DNA from: Nonomuraea endophytica
GTDB lineage: Bacteria; Actinomycetota; Actinomycetes; Streptosporangiales; Streptosporangiaceae
Assembly: GCF_014203235.1 (NCBI RefSeq)
Contig: NZ_JACHIN010000005.1
Span: 62,001 to 126,000 of the forward strand
Direction of reading: 5' to 3'
DNA length: 64,000 nucleotides
The notes below the pieces were generated by a model, which saw only the letters and a list, made by a program, of their open reading frames with translations, was not told the DNA's origin and ran no database searches. Each line of letters starts with the position of its first letter. Within the stretch, counting starts at the first letter, position 1. The translations under genes and the position numbers were made by a program. Positions 42,696-50,781 of the stretch are shown here, piece by piece.

Positions 42696-45347
42696 TCAGC
42701 AGCGGCCGGCGGGCCGCTCGCGGTAGACCAGATCGGTGTCTCCGGCGGAGCCGTCGATCCAGGCGGTGAGCGCGCCGTCGCCGGAGTTGTTGGCGAACTG
42801 GTCGCCCCTGTTGCAGGAGAAACGGGTCAGCGGCCCGCCCGCGACCGGCAGCTGGAACAACTTGGGCAGGTTCGCGTTGGTGAGCGTGCCGTCGCCGTGC
42901 GGGATGACGCCGACGGTGACGACGTCGTCGTTGGCGTCGATGGTGCTGGGCTGCAGCGCCTTCGGCCCGTCGGGCACCAGCCAGGTCAGGCCCGTCCCGT
43001 CGCGGTTGGCCCGGACCAGGCCGAAGACGTTGTCGGCGTCCGCGTCGGCGTACCAGACGACGTGCTTGGCGGTGAGCACGGGCAGGACCGACGACGACGG
43101 CTCCTGGCCCGTGGACGGAATCTCCGGGAACACCGTCTCGGCGCCGGTGGCCACGTCGTGCACGACCGGCGTGGAGTGCGTCCGCTCGCCCACGCTCCAG
43201 ATCCGCAGGTACGACAGCTTGCCGCCCTTCAGTTCGGGCTGGATGCCGAGCACGTCGGCGGGCGCGGTGACCTTGACCGGCGCGGCGGCGCCCTTCTTCA
43301 GCCACACGTCGATCTCGCCGGTGGTCGTGTCCAGGGAGTCCCAGGCGATGGCGTCACCGGAGGCGGTCACCGTGCCGAGTGGCGTGGACACCTCGGCGAC
43401 CACCTGCTCGGGGGCGCTGCCGTCCAGCGGCCGGGTGAGGATCCGGTAGTTGCCGGTGTCGCCGTCGAATCCCGCCCACACCGCCCGCCGGCCGTCGATG
43501 ACCGGGACGAAGTTCCAGTCGTCGTTCTGCGACAGCTTGACCGGCTTGCCGCCCCGGACGCGGCCGGTGAGGATCCAGCTCGGCTCGGAGCCGTCGGGCG
43601 AGGAGTTGCCGACCACGTACCTGTCGCCGGCCACGCCCACGCGGGAGCCCGCGTCGCTGACGTTGTCGACCAGCACCCGGCTGTCGGTGCGGATGTCACG
43701 CTCCCAGCCGCGCCGGATGCCGTGGCGCTCGAAGGCCAGGGCGATCGTCAGCCGGTCGTGCAGCGACACGCCGAGCGCGCGTGCGGCCGACTCGACGGCG
43801 CGCCGGCCGTCGGCGAAGTCGTCGATGGGCGTCATGTACTCCGTCAGCGCCTTGTAGACGACCTTGTCGGCCTTGGCCCCGAGCTTCTCGCGGATGTCCC
43901 AGAGCGCGCCGGAGAAGATCGTGGAGTTCAGGTGGACGCCGCCGCCGTCGAGGCTGACGCCGACGCCGATCCAGTCCTTGGCGGCCGAGCGGTCGTCGTC
44001 GAGGTCGCGGATGGCGCACTCGCGGGGCGGCAGCGTCTTGCACAGCCGGTCGCCGAGCAGGCTCGCGTCGGGGTGGCTCATCGGGACGCCGAGCGCGTCG
44101 ACCTCGATGGCGTTGCCGAAGTAGTCGGCCAGGCCCTCGTTCATGGCGCCCGACTGGCCGAAGTAGGCGAGGTTCGCGCTGTTGGTGATGACGCCGTGGG
44201 TCATCTCGTGGCCGACGACGTCGAGGCCGGCGGCCAGGGAGTGGTAGGTGGGGCCGCCGCCGCCGTACACCATCTTGGTGCCGTCCCACAGGGCGTTCTC
44301 GAACGGTTCGCCGAAGAAGGTGACGTTGACGACGGACAGCATCGAGCCGCCCTTGCCGTCGAGCCCTTCGCGGCCGAGCCCTCGGTAGTACTCGTAGACC
44401 TTGCCGGTGCCCCAGTGGGCGTCGGACGCGCCGCTCTCGGTGTGCGCGGGCCCGAAGACGGGCGTGGGCGACTCGGCCAGCTTCGCGCCGGGGGGCACGC
44501 CGGGCACGAGGTAGTCGAGCAGATCGCCCTTGTTCGCGTCGTAGGTGAGGATCTCGCCGCTCGTGCCGTTCCACATCGGGCGCGCGCGGTCGCGGGTCTC
44601 GTAGACGCTGTCGGCGCGCTGGTAGAGGTTCAGGGGTACGGCCCGGCCGTGCGAGTTGGTTCCGGAACCGGTGGCCGGGCCCTCCATCTGGATCCGGCTG
44701 ATGGCCTGGAGCGGCTGGCCGGAGTGGGCGTCGACGTAGGCGTCGAAGGCGAGGAGCTTCTTCTTGGCCCGGTCGACGCCGGTCATCGGCAGCTTCCAGG
44801 CCAGGCGGCCGCCGGCCCCGCGCGGGACGACGACGAGGCCGCCCTGGCCCGTCTTCATTCCTCGGCGGGCGAGCGGGTCGGTGACGAAGCGCATCAGCGC
44901 GATCCGGCCGGCCGACTCGGCGGTCAGCTTGGGCGTGGTGTCCACGCTGAGCTCGGTGAGGAAGCGCCCGCCGGCGCCGGTGACCTGCCGGGCGGCCCCG
45001 CTGCCGCGGAAGTGCACGAGGTACTGGCCGCCGAGGACCTCCAGACCGCGGTGCTTCTGGGCGAACCTGACCGCAGTGTCCCGGCCGTCGGTGACGGTCT
45101 GGATCGGGGTGAGGTCGGCGGGGTCGAGGTGGTAGCGGGGGTTCTTCAGGTGGTTCTTGGCCGCGGTCGCGAGGTCGCCTTCGGCGGCCGCCTCGGCCAG
45201 GCCGCTCACTTCGGCGGGGGCCTCGGTGCCGGCGCGGGGCTCGACCGCCGGCGGGTCGGCCGCGTGGGCCGGGCCCTGGGCGACCAGGGGGATGGCTAAC
45301 GCGAGCGAGAGGGCAAGAGCCGATGATGTGATGGGACGCCAGGACAC
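42696..45347 (-). CDS. Secreted M4 (thermolysin) family metalloprotease with C-terminal propeller-like domain
   Basis: An 883-residue preproprotease. The signal peptide (LALSLALAIPLVAQGPAHAA) is followed by a FTP/PepSY propeptide to about residue 210, then the catalytic domain. H380-EMTH-H384 (HExxH) and Glu404 in MNEGLADYF bind zinc, and the C-terminal M4 helix includes DFADGRRAVESAARALG. Residues about 570-883 form a beta-rich, TolB/propeller-like extension (GRRAVWAGFDGDTGNYR, SGDAIAWDSLD, LTAKHVVWYAD) not found in classical thermolysin. It degrades extracellular protein. A terminator follows. Confidence 0.94.
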   Translation of the reverse strand: MSWRPITSSALALSLALAIPLVAQGPAHAADPPAVEPRAGTEAPAEVSGLAEAAAEGDLATAAKNHLKNPRYHLDPADLTPIQTVTDGRDTAVRFAQKHRGLEVLGGQYLVHFRGSGAARQVTGAGGRFLTELSVDTTPKLTAESAGRIALMRFVTDPLARRGMKTGQGGLVVVPRGAGGRLAWKLPMTGVDRAKKKLLAFDAYVDAHSGQPLQAISRIQMEGPATGSGTNSHGRAVPLNLYQRADSVYETRDRARPMWNGTSGEILTYDANKGDLLDYLVPGVPPGAKLAESPTPVFGPAHTESGASDAHWGTGKVYEYYRGLGREGLDGKGGSMLSVVNVTFFGEPFENALWDGTKMVYGGGGPTYHSLAAGLDVVGHEMTHGVITNSANLAYFGQSGAMNEGLADYFGNAIEVDALGVPMSHPDASLLGDRLCKTLPPRECAIRDLDDDRSAAKDWIGVGVSLDGGGVHLNSTIFSGALWDIREKLGAKADKVVYKALTEYMTPIDDFADGRRAVESAARALGVSLHDRLTIALAFERHGIRRGWERDIRTDSRVLVDNVSDAGSRVGVAGDRYVVGNSSPDGSEPSWILTGRVRGGKPVKLSQNDDWNFVPVIDGRRAVWAGFDGDTGNYRILTRPLDGSAPEQVVAEVSTPLGTVTASGDAIAWDSLDTTTGEIDVWLKKGAAAPVKVTAPADVLGIQPELKGGKLSYLRIWSVGERTHSTPVVHDVATGAETVFPEIPSTGQEPSSSVLPVLTAKHVVWYADADADNVFGLVRANRDGTGLTWLVPDGPKALQPSTIDANDDVVTVGVIPHGDGTLTNANLPKLFQLPVAGGPLTRFSCNRGDQFANNSGDGALTAWIDGSAGDTDLVYRERPAGRC

Positions 45348-45583
45348 GACACCTCCAGGTGTTGCGTAAGTGGTTCTGGCGTCTTGATCATCGCCTCGCC
45401 CTGACTTACCGGCGTGTCACGATTCAATATCATCAGTCAGGAAATTTCGCTTTTCTTGGGCATTGCGTAGATGTGTGGGGCGGAGTTACGGCCCCTTGGC
45501 CGTCGCGGGCCGCGGGGCGGTCGCCCGGTGATCAGGTTGGTCACGGCACGGACTCGGTTACGGCCGCAACCTCTGCCGAAAGG

Positions 45584-45636
45584 TTGTCGCTTCAAGTTTT
45601 CAGGTCTACAGTCTGACGCACCGTAATAACTTGAAG
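45584..45636 (+). promoter_or_regulatory. doxX-marR promoter with 9-bp inverted repeat
   Basis: TTGTCG (45584-45589), a 17-base spacer and TACAGT (45607-45612) form a good promoter. CTTCAAGTT (45590-45598), inside the spacer, and AACTTGAAG (45628-45636), over the Shine-Dalgarno sequence, are exact reverse complements 29 bases apart. The layout suits repression by the MarR protein encoded in the same operon. The rest of the 298-bp gap (45348-45645) shows no gene; CCTGACT and AGTCAGG near 45406-45443 form another possible dyad. Confidence 0.6.
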
Positions 45637-45645
45637 GGACAACCA

Positions 45646-45996
45646 ATGGACGTGGTGCTCTGGATCCTCCAGATCCTGCTCGCCCTCGCCTTCGCCGCCT
45701 CCGGCGTCGGCAAGATGGTCGTGGCCAAGGAGCGGGTCAGGGAGCGCATGCCGTACGTGGACGACTTCACCCAGGGGCAGATCCGGCTCGTCGGGTTCGT
45801 CGAGTTCCTCGGCGCGCTCGGCCTCGTACTGCCCTGGGCCACCGGCATCGCGCCCATCCTCACCCCGCTGGCCGCCGTCGGGCTCGCGGTCACGATGGTG
45901 GTCGCGGCGGGCGTACACGTGCGACGCAAGGAGAACTTCGCCATTAACCTGGTACTGCTGGCGGTGGCGGTCGTCATCGCCATCGGACGGTTCTGA
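45646..45996 (+). CDS. DoxX family membrane protein
   Basis: A 116-residue protein with four TM segments: VVLWILQILLALAFAASGVG, LVGFVEFLGALGLVLPWATG, LAAVGLAVTMVVAAGVHVRR and LVLLAVAVVIAIGRF. KMVVAKERVRERMPYVDDF lies between the first two. DoxX-like proteins act in redox or thiol stress and quinone chemistry; the specific role is unknown. ATG 45646 has AAGGGA 6 bases upstream; a TTG five codons earlier is less likely. marR follows 13 bp downstream. Confidence 0.88.
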   Translation: MDVVLWILQILLALAFAASGVGKMVVAKERVRERMPYVDDFTQGQIRLVGFVEFLGALGLVLPWATGIAPILTPLAAVGLAVTMVVAAGVHVRRKENFAINLVLLAVAVVIAIGRF

Positions 45997-46009
45997 CGCT
46001 GGGAGTTCT

Positions 46010-46462
46010 TTGATCGAGGGCCTCGACACCGACGAGCAGCGCGCCTGGCACGGGCTCATGGCCGTGTTCCTGGTCGGCATTCCGCAGGTGGAGCGGACGT
46101 TTCGCGCGCACGGGCTGGTGCACATCGAGTACGGCTTCCTGTGCTCGCTGGAGACCGCCCCGAAACGGCTGTCCGACCTGGCCGCGATCTCCAACGTGTC
46201 CATCAGCCGGTTGAGCCACCGGATCAGCAAGCTGGTGGAGCGGGGGTACGTGCGGCTGCGTCCCGACGAGAACGACGGCCGGGCCACGGTCGCCGAACTC
46301 ACCGACACCGGCCGCGCCCTGATCGCCGAGATCGCCCCGGCCCACGCGAAGGCACTGCGCGAGGTCCTCTTCGACCACCTGACCCGAGACCAGGTCAACG
46401 CCCTGGCCGAAGCCATGCAAACGGTCGGCACCAACCTGGGCGCCTGCGTAGACCCCACCTAA
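46010..46462 (+). CDS. MarR family transcriptional regulator
   Basis: A 150-residue winged-helix protein. The recognition region is KRLSDLAAISNVSISRLSHR, followed by ISKLVERGYVRLRPDENDGR and the wing ATVAELTDTGRALI. It probably starts at TTG 46010 with GGGAG 4 bases upstream. It probably represses its own operon with doxX through the inverted repeat at 45590-45636. The ligand is unknown. The region beyond its stop carries a 34-bp tandem repeat. Confidence 0.9.
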   Translation: MIEGLDTDEQRAWHGLMAVFLVGIPQVERTFRAHGLVHIEYGFLCSLETAPKRLSDLAAISNVSISRLSHRISKLVERGYVRLRPDENDGRATVAELTDTGRALIAEIAPAHAKALREVLFDHLTRDQVNALAEAMQTVGTNLGACVDPT

Positions 46463-46582
46463 CCCCACACCCCGCCACTCCTTCCCCGCCCGCCCCTCCC
46501 CTTCCCCTCCCCTCCGCGACATCACCCGCCGCAGCCTCACCCACGACCGCTGCCCCCCTGGCCTCTGCCGACCGGGGGCCAG

Positions 46583-46650
46583 CAGCGCGGGCACCGCATA
46601 CCAGGGCAGCTCCCACCAGCGCGGGCACCGCTTACCAGGGCAGCTCCCAC
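46583..46650. repeat. 34-bp tandem duplication in gene-free region
   Basis: Two head-to-tail copies (46583-46616 and 46617-46650), beginning CAGCGCGGGCACCGC, differ at one base. They lie in the 375-bp gap between the marR stop and the amidohydrolase stop. No gene is evident in this gap. Confidence 0.85.
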
Positions 46651-46795
46651 GCGGGCGTCCCGCCATCCGGGCGTCTGCTCGAAGGAGTCCGCCAGCGGGC
46701 CTTTGACCCCGGGGCGCACGCGCTGCCGGTTCACCGCATCAGCTCGGCAGCCCGCCCGCGTGTCCACGCATCCCGGTGGAGCCCGTGTGGTCGGC

Positions 46796-46838
46796 GGCGC
46801 ATGTGGGCGCGGGGTTTGGCGCATGTGGGCGCGGGGTT
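46796..46838. repeat. 21-bp direct repeat at the 3' end of the amidohydrolase gene
   Basis: GGCGCATGTGGGCGCGGGG followed by TT occurs at 46796-46816 and 46818-46838 without mismatch. The second copy reaches into the stop codon of the leftward amidohydrolase gene, so the repeat looks like a short duplication at that gene's 3' flank. Confidence 0.8.
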
Positions 46839-47983
46839 CAGAGGCGGTAGACGCGGCGGGCGTTGCCGGAGCCGATCATGTGGGCGATGCGGGCGCAGTC
46901 GGTGGGGTTCCACTCGCCGTCGTCCAGGCGGGCGCGCAGGGTGCGGGCCAGGCCGTGGCGGAAGTAGAGGGCGCCCAGGTGGCAGGTCTCGGCGACGCCG
47001 TAGCAGTCGGAGGAGAACATCTGCTTGTGGAACGGCACCAGCTCCAGCAGTTCGGCCATCACCCTGGCCGAACCTGCGGCGGTGTAGGTGAGGGCCAGGC
47101 CGACGTCCACGTAGACGTGCGGAAAGACCGCGGCGAGGTAGGCGGCCTGGCGGTGGTAGGGGTAGCAGTGGAGCAGGATGACCGGGACGCCGATCGGCTG
47201 CAGAGAACGGATGAAGCCGGTCATCAGGGCCGGGTCGGCCCGGTCCAGGTCCAGGTCGGGGTCACCGTACCCGGTGTGGAACTGCAGGGGGAGGCCGCGC
47301 TCGCGGGCCACGTCCACGGCGGTCCAGAGCAGGTGGCGCAGCAGGATCGGGTCGGTCAGGCGCTGCTTCGGGTCGGACAGCCGGCGGTTGGCGGCGGCGA
47401 TGACCGAGCCTCTGCTCGGGCGGGCGGGGTCGAAGTCGAGGCCGCACCGGTAGGCGACGATGGACTTCAGGCCTACGGCGCGGGCGGCGCGGGCGGCCAG
47501 TTCCTCGGCGAGGCTGTCCATGTAGTCGACGGCGATATGGGCGGTTTCTGACACGTCTTGTTCGATCTGCTCCAGGCGGACGATCTCGTCCGCCGCGGCG
47601 CCGCCGTGACGTCCCATCTCGGCGGCTGACAGCAGTTCGGGGGACTCCAGGCCCGTGTCCACCAGGAACGCGACGATGCCGGCCGCCTCCAGGAGCCTCC
47701 TGTTGACCTCGCCCGCTCCCAGTTCGGCGCGTCTGGCCAGGTAGACGGCGGGTGGGGCGTGCGGTTCCAGGTCGAGCACCGGGGCGCACCATCGGCGGAT
47801 CGCGGCGCCGACGGGGGTGTCGAAATGAGTGGTGCCGGGGGGCGCTGGGGTGCTGCCTTCGGTGATGAGCAGCTCGAACTGTGCCCTGCTGAGCTCGTCG
47901 CGCCTCACCCCGTGGCAGTGGTGGTCCACCAGGGGCGCCTGCAGTGCTTCGCGCACCGCGTCGGGAAGGTCTACGGGGAGCAT
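46838..47983 (-). CDS. Amidohydrolase family protein (TIM-barrel, FluG-like)
   Basis: A 381-residue amidohydrolase-superfamily protein. The metal motif LVDHHCHGVRRDEL (His22, His24) opens strand 1. LPLQFHTGYGDPD and VILLHCYPYHRQA bring later His residues, and MFSSDCYGVAETCHLGALYF the Asp. Members of this branch are related to the N-terminal domain of fungal FluG and often pair with glutamine-synthetase-like enzymes in catabolism of gamma-glutamylated amines; no such gene adjoins here. The substrate is unknown. A perfect 21-bp direct repeat flanks its stop. Confidence 0.86.
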   Translation of the reverse strand: MLPVDLPDAVREALQAPLVDHHCHGVRRDELSRAQFELLITEGSTPAPPGTTHFDTPVGAAIRRWCAPVLDLEPHAPPAVYLARRAELGAGEVNRRLLEAAGIVAFLVDTGLESPELLSAAEMGRHGGAAADEIVRLEQIEQDVSETAHIAVDYMDSLAEELAARAARAVGLKSIVAYRCGLDFDPARPSRGSVIAAANRRLSDPKQRLTDPILLRHLLWTAVDVARERGLPLQFHTGYGDPDLDLDRADPALMTGFIRSLQPIGVPVILLHCYPYHRQAAYLAAVFPHVYVDVGLALTYTAAGSARVMAELLELVPFHKQMFSSDCYGVAETCHLGALYFRHGLARTLRARLDDGEWNPTDCARIAHMIGSGNARRVYRL

Positions 47984-48383
47984 GCGGGCGAGCCTAGGCG
48001 TTCGCGCCGGGCCACACGCCGCGATTCCCGCACTTGTCTCGGCGGCACCGCCCGGGGATGCCCCGATGCGCCCCGTAACGCCGGACCCCTGTTCACCCAG
48101 GGCAGAGCCCGTTCCACCCCAACGGCCCAGACAGTCACGAGCCAGGAACCCGTGAGACGTGGGGGCGTGAAAGCCGGGGGGTTCGGACGACCAGGAAGGT
48201 CGGGGAGGGAAGGGCGTAGCGGGTGAGTGAGGCAGGCCGTGGGGTGGGCGGACAAGCGCATGGGCGGAGGGGAGCGTGCGTGGACGCGGTGGGGAGGGTG
48301 TGCGGGCGCGGTGGACGCGGTGGGGAAGGTGTGTGGGGTGGGTGGGCAGGGATTGAGGAGGGGCTGCCCACCCACCTGTGGGT
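47984..48383. other. Gene-free region with 23-bp repeats and G-rich tract
   Basis: 400 bp between the amidohydrolase start and the trpE-trpG stop. GTGGACGCGGTGGGGA-type copies lie at 48280-48302 and 48311-48333 (one mismatch, 31-bp period). They are followed by four G-runs at 48335-48351 (GGGG-T-GGG-T-GGG-CA-GGG) and the terminator hairpin at 48337-48376. The left half should hold the amidohydrolase promoter, which I could not place. Confidence 0.6.
48337..48376 (-). terminator. Terminator of trpE-trpG
   Basis: Arms at 48337-48349 and 48364-48376 are exact reverse complements over 13 bp (core GTGGGTGGGCAG / CTGCCCACCCAC) with a 14-base loop. The hairpin begins 8 bases beyond the trpE-trpG stop. 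The left arm on the + strand overlaps a four-run G tract that could form a quadruplex. Confidence 0.75.
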
Positions 48384-50510
48384 TTAGCGGCGGGTCAGGC
48401 GGAGGACGTTGGCGATGATTTTGGCGCCGGCGTCGCCCTCTGCCGTGAGGATGGACTCGGGGTGGAACTGGACGCCGTAGCGCCGGTTCTCCGGGTCCTC
48501 GATGGCCATGACGTTGCCGTCGGGGGTCAGGGCGGTCGGGGTGAAGGAGACCACCCCGGGGCGCTTGGCGTGCAGGGAGTGGTAGCGGGCGGCGGTGAAG
48601 GTCTCGGGCAGGCCCTCCAGCAACGCGCTCTCGCCCAGCCGCGAGACCTGCCCGCGCTTGCCGTGCTCCGGGTAGCCGAGCAGCTCAAGTGTCCCGCCGG
48701 CGTGCTCGACCATGGCCTGCAGCCCCAGGCACACGCCGAAGACCGGCAGGTTCCTGGAGTACAGCTCGTCGATGAGCGCGGACATCCCGAAGTCGGACGG
48801 CCATCCCGGGCCGGGAGACAGGACGACGAGGTCGGGGGCGATCGTGTCGATCATCTGGGCGGGGAAGCCGTGCCGCAGCGTGGTGACCTCGGCGCCCTGC
48901 TGGCGGAAGTAGTCGGCGAGGGTGTTGACGAAGGAGTCCTCGTGGTCGACGAGCAGGACCTTCATGCCGAGTCCCGGCTGCTCAAGGGCTGGGGGGACGG
49001 GGATGGACGCGGGCTGGTTGACCGCGTCCAGTGCGCCGAGCAGCGCGCTGGCCTTGAGTTCGGTCTCGCGCTCCTCCGACTCGGGGTCGGAATCGAACAG
49101 CAGCGTGGCTCCGGCGCGTACGGTGGCCACGCCGTGCTTGATCTGGGCGGTGCGCAGGGTGAGCCCGGTGTTCATGGAGCCGTCGAAGCCGATGAAGCCG
49201 ATGGCCCCGCCGTACCATCTGCGCGTGGTGGCCTCGTGGTCCTCGATGAACTGCATCGCCCAGGCTTTGGGGGCGCCGGTGACGGTGACGGCCCACATGT
49301 GGGTGAGGAAGGCGTCGAGGGCGTCGAACTCGGGGCGCAGGCGGCCCTCGATGTGGTCGACGGTGTGGATCAGGCGGGAGTAGAGCTCGATCTGGCGGCG
49401 GCCGATGACCTTGACGGTGCCGGGCACGCAGATGCGCGACTTGTCGTTGCGGTCGACGTCGGTGCACATGGTCAGCTCGCTCTCCTCCTTGACGGAGGAC
49501 AGCAGGGTGCGGATGGCCTCGGCGTCCTCGACGGGGTTGGAGCCGCGGGCGATGGTGCCGGAGATGGGGCAGGTCTCCACGCGGTCGCCGCTGACGCGCA
49601 CGTACATCTCGGGTGAGGCGCCGACGAGGTGCTCGCCCTCGCCGAGGCTGATGATGAACTCGTACGGGGCGGGGTTGGACCGGTGGAGGGTGCGGTAGAA
49701 GGCGGGCGGGTCGGTGCAGACGGAGTGGAAGACCTGGCCGGGCACGACCTCGAACAGGTCGCCGCGCTTGAACTTCTCCTTGGCCGCCGCCACGACCTTG
49801 GCGTAGGAGCCCTTCTCGGGGTTGGGCGGGATCTGGCCGGGGACCACCTGCGGCACCGAGGCGCCGGTGCGCTCGAGGCCGCGGGTGGAGACGCCGTCGA
49901 CGGTGAACTCGTAGCGGTGCTCGACGCAGGTCTCGCGCTGGCGGTCGATCACGACGAGCCGGTCGGGCAGGTGAAGGACCAGGTCGCGCTGGTCGTCGGG
50001 GCGGGTCAGCTCGTGCCGGATCGGTTCGAACTGGAAGGCCAGGTCGTAGCCGAAGGCGCCGTACAGGCCGAGGTGGGCGTCGTCCCCGGCGAAGGCGGCG
50101 ATCACCTCGCGGATGGCGGTGAAGACGGTCGGGCGGCGGCTGCGCATCTCCTCGGGCAGCAGTTCGTCGCTCTCGGCGACGTGCACCTCGACGCGGTCGG
50201 CGGTGGGCTGGGCCACCGGCTTGCCCGCGGCCAGCAGGCAGGTCGCCAGCACGGGCAGCACGACCCTGCCGCGCTCGTTCAGCGCCGTCGCGCTGATGCG
50301 CCGCCCTCTGGCGACGAGTTCGACGCACGGGTCGACATAGCCGAAGGCCCACCGGCTGTAGCGGCCTGGGTAGTCCATGCCCGAGGAGAACGCGCCGCCG
50401 CGCCGTTCTCCGAGCGCGCTCACGATCTCTTCGAGCGTCTCCTCGGCGACCTCACGTGTCTCCCGCTCGACATGGACGCCACCGGCGGTCGTATATCCGC
50501 TCGTCTCCAC
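48384..50510 (-). CDS. trpE: Anthranilate synthase, TrpE-TrpG fusion
   Basis: A 708-residue fusion making anthranilate from chorismate and glutamine. The chorismate-binding half (to about residue 500) shows GDLFEVVPGQVF, FIISLGEGEHLVGASPE, TCPISGTIARG, DRNDKSRICVPGTV and GAPKAWAMQFIEDHE. The GATase half (about 514-705) shows VDHEDSFVNTLADYFR, the nucleophile in VFGVCLGLQAMVEHAGG and the His-Glu in YGVQFHPESIL. This TrpEG arrangement, as in rhizobia and several actinomycetes, lacks the LLESS feedback motif of separate TrpE. GTG 50510 has AAGGGG upstream. Expression is controlled by the leader and attenuator ahead of it. Confidence 0.95.
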   Translation of the reverse strand: METSGYTTAGGVHVERETREVAEETLEEIVSALGERRGGAFSSGMDYPGRYSRWAFGYVDPCVELVARGRRISATALNERGRVVLPVLATCLLAAGKPVAQPTADRVEVHVAESDELLPEEMRSRRPTVFTAIREVIAAFAGDDAHLGLYGAFGYDLAFQFEPIRHELTRPDDQRDLVLHLPDRLVVIDRQRETCVEHRYEFTVDGVSTRGLERTGASVPQVVPGQIPPNPEKGSYAKVVAAAKEKFKRGDLFEVVPGQVFHSVCTDPPAFYRTLHRSNPAPYEFIISLGEGEHLVGASPEMYVRVSGDRVETCPISGTIARGSNPVEDAEAIRTLLSSVKEESELTMCTDVDRNDKSRICVPGTVKVIGRRQIELYSRLIHTVDHIEGRLRPEFDALDAFLTHMWAVTVTGAPKAWAMQFIEDHEATTRRWYGGAIGFIGFDGSMNTGLTLRTAQIKHGVATVRAGATLLFDSDPESEERETELKASALLGALDAVNQPASIPVPPALEQPGLGMKVLLVDHEDSFVNTLADYFRQQGAEVTTLRHGFPAQMIDTIAPDLVVLSPGPGWPSDFGMSALIDELYSRNLPVFGVCLGLQAMVEHAGGTLELLGYPEHGKRGQVSRLGESALLEGLPETFTAARYHSLHAKRPGVVSFTPTALTPDGNVMAIEDPENRRYGVQFHPESILTAEGDAGAKIIANVLRLTRR

Positions 50511-50550
50511 TGCCTGCCCCTTGCTAACCCAATGAGCCCCGGAGGCGAGA

Positions 50551-50577
50551 CAACAAAGGCCGCCTTCCGGGGCGGCC
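50551..50577 (-). terminator. Attenuator terminator in the trpE-trpG leader
   Basis: On the leftward strand GGCCGCC (50571-50577), loop CCGGAA and GGCGGCC (50558-50564) are followed by TTTGTTG (50551-50557): a GC-rich hairpin plus T-rich tail, the clearest intrinsic terminator in the window. GGCGGC immediately after the leader-peptide stop (50602-50607) can pair with the GCCGCC arm and would prevent the hairpin. Confidence 0.85.
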
Positions 50578-50606
50578 GTCGTTGAGGAATGCGAAGTACG
50601 CGCCGC

Positions 50607-50648
50607 CTAGAAGGGGCGCCACCACTGGCTCTGCAAGCCGATTCGCAT
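50607..50648 (-). CDS. trpL: trp operon leader peptide
   Basis: A 13-residue peptide, MRIGLQSQWWRPF, with tandem Trp codons (TGG TGG) four codons before the stop, followed by the attenuator hairpin and the trpE-trpG gene. When charged tRNA-Trp is short, a ribosome should stall at the Trp codons and allow the antiterminator to form. No Shine-Dalgarno sequence precedes the ATG. A -10-like TAACAT (50655-50660) ends 6 bases before it, which would place transcription start at the A of the ATG, so the leader is probably translated from a leaderless mRNA. Confidence 0.85.
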   Translation of the reverse strand: MRIGLQSQWWRPF

Positions 50649-50654
50649 GCAGGG

Positions 50655-50660
50655 ATGTTA
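50655..50660 (-). promoter_or_regulatory. Likely -10 element of the trpL-trpE transcript
   Basis: TAACAT on the leftward strand fits the TAnnnT -10 pattern and ends six bases before the leader-peptide ATG. No convincing -35 was found 16-19 bases upstream. Confidence 0.45.
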
Positions 50661-50744
50661 ACACGCCAGGCCGAGGTCGCGACCATGGCGCGCCCCCTGA
50701 CGCGGGAGCGGTTCGTGTAAGGGCGGGTTAGGGGCTCGCACGTG

Positions 50745-50773
50745 GTGACAAGCCCGAGTCAAGCACCTAACTT
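50745..50773 (+). promoter_or_regulatory. Candidate promoter of the GT39 gene
   Basis: GTGACA (50745-50750), a 17-base spacer and TAACTT (50768-50773) resemble a vegetative promoter. The -10 ends 8 bases before the ATG at 50782 and no Shine-Dalgarno sequence intervenes, so the transcript probably begins at or next to the start codon. Confidence 0.5.
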
Positions 50774-50781
50774 CAGCGAGT

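Noticed and set aside
42579..45299. Long open frame (over 900 codons) opposite the M4 protease gene
   Set aside because: Its translation is Val/Gly/Asp-rich, without domains. It mirrors the protease frame, as expected from GC-rich third positions; the protease has signal peptide, HExxH and family motifs.
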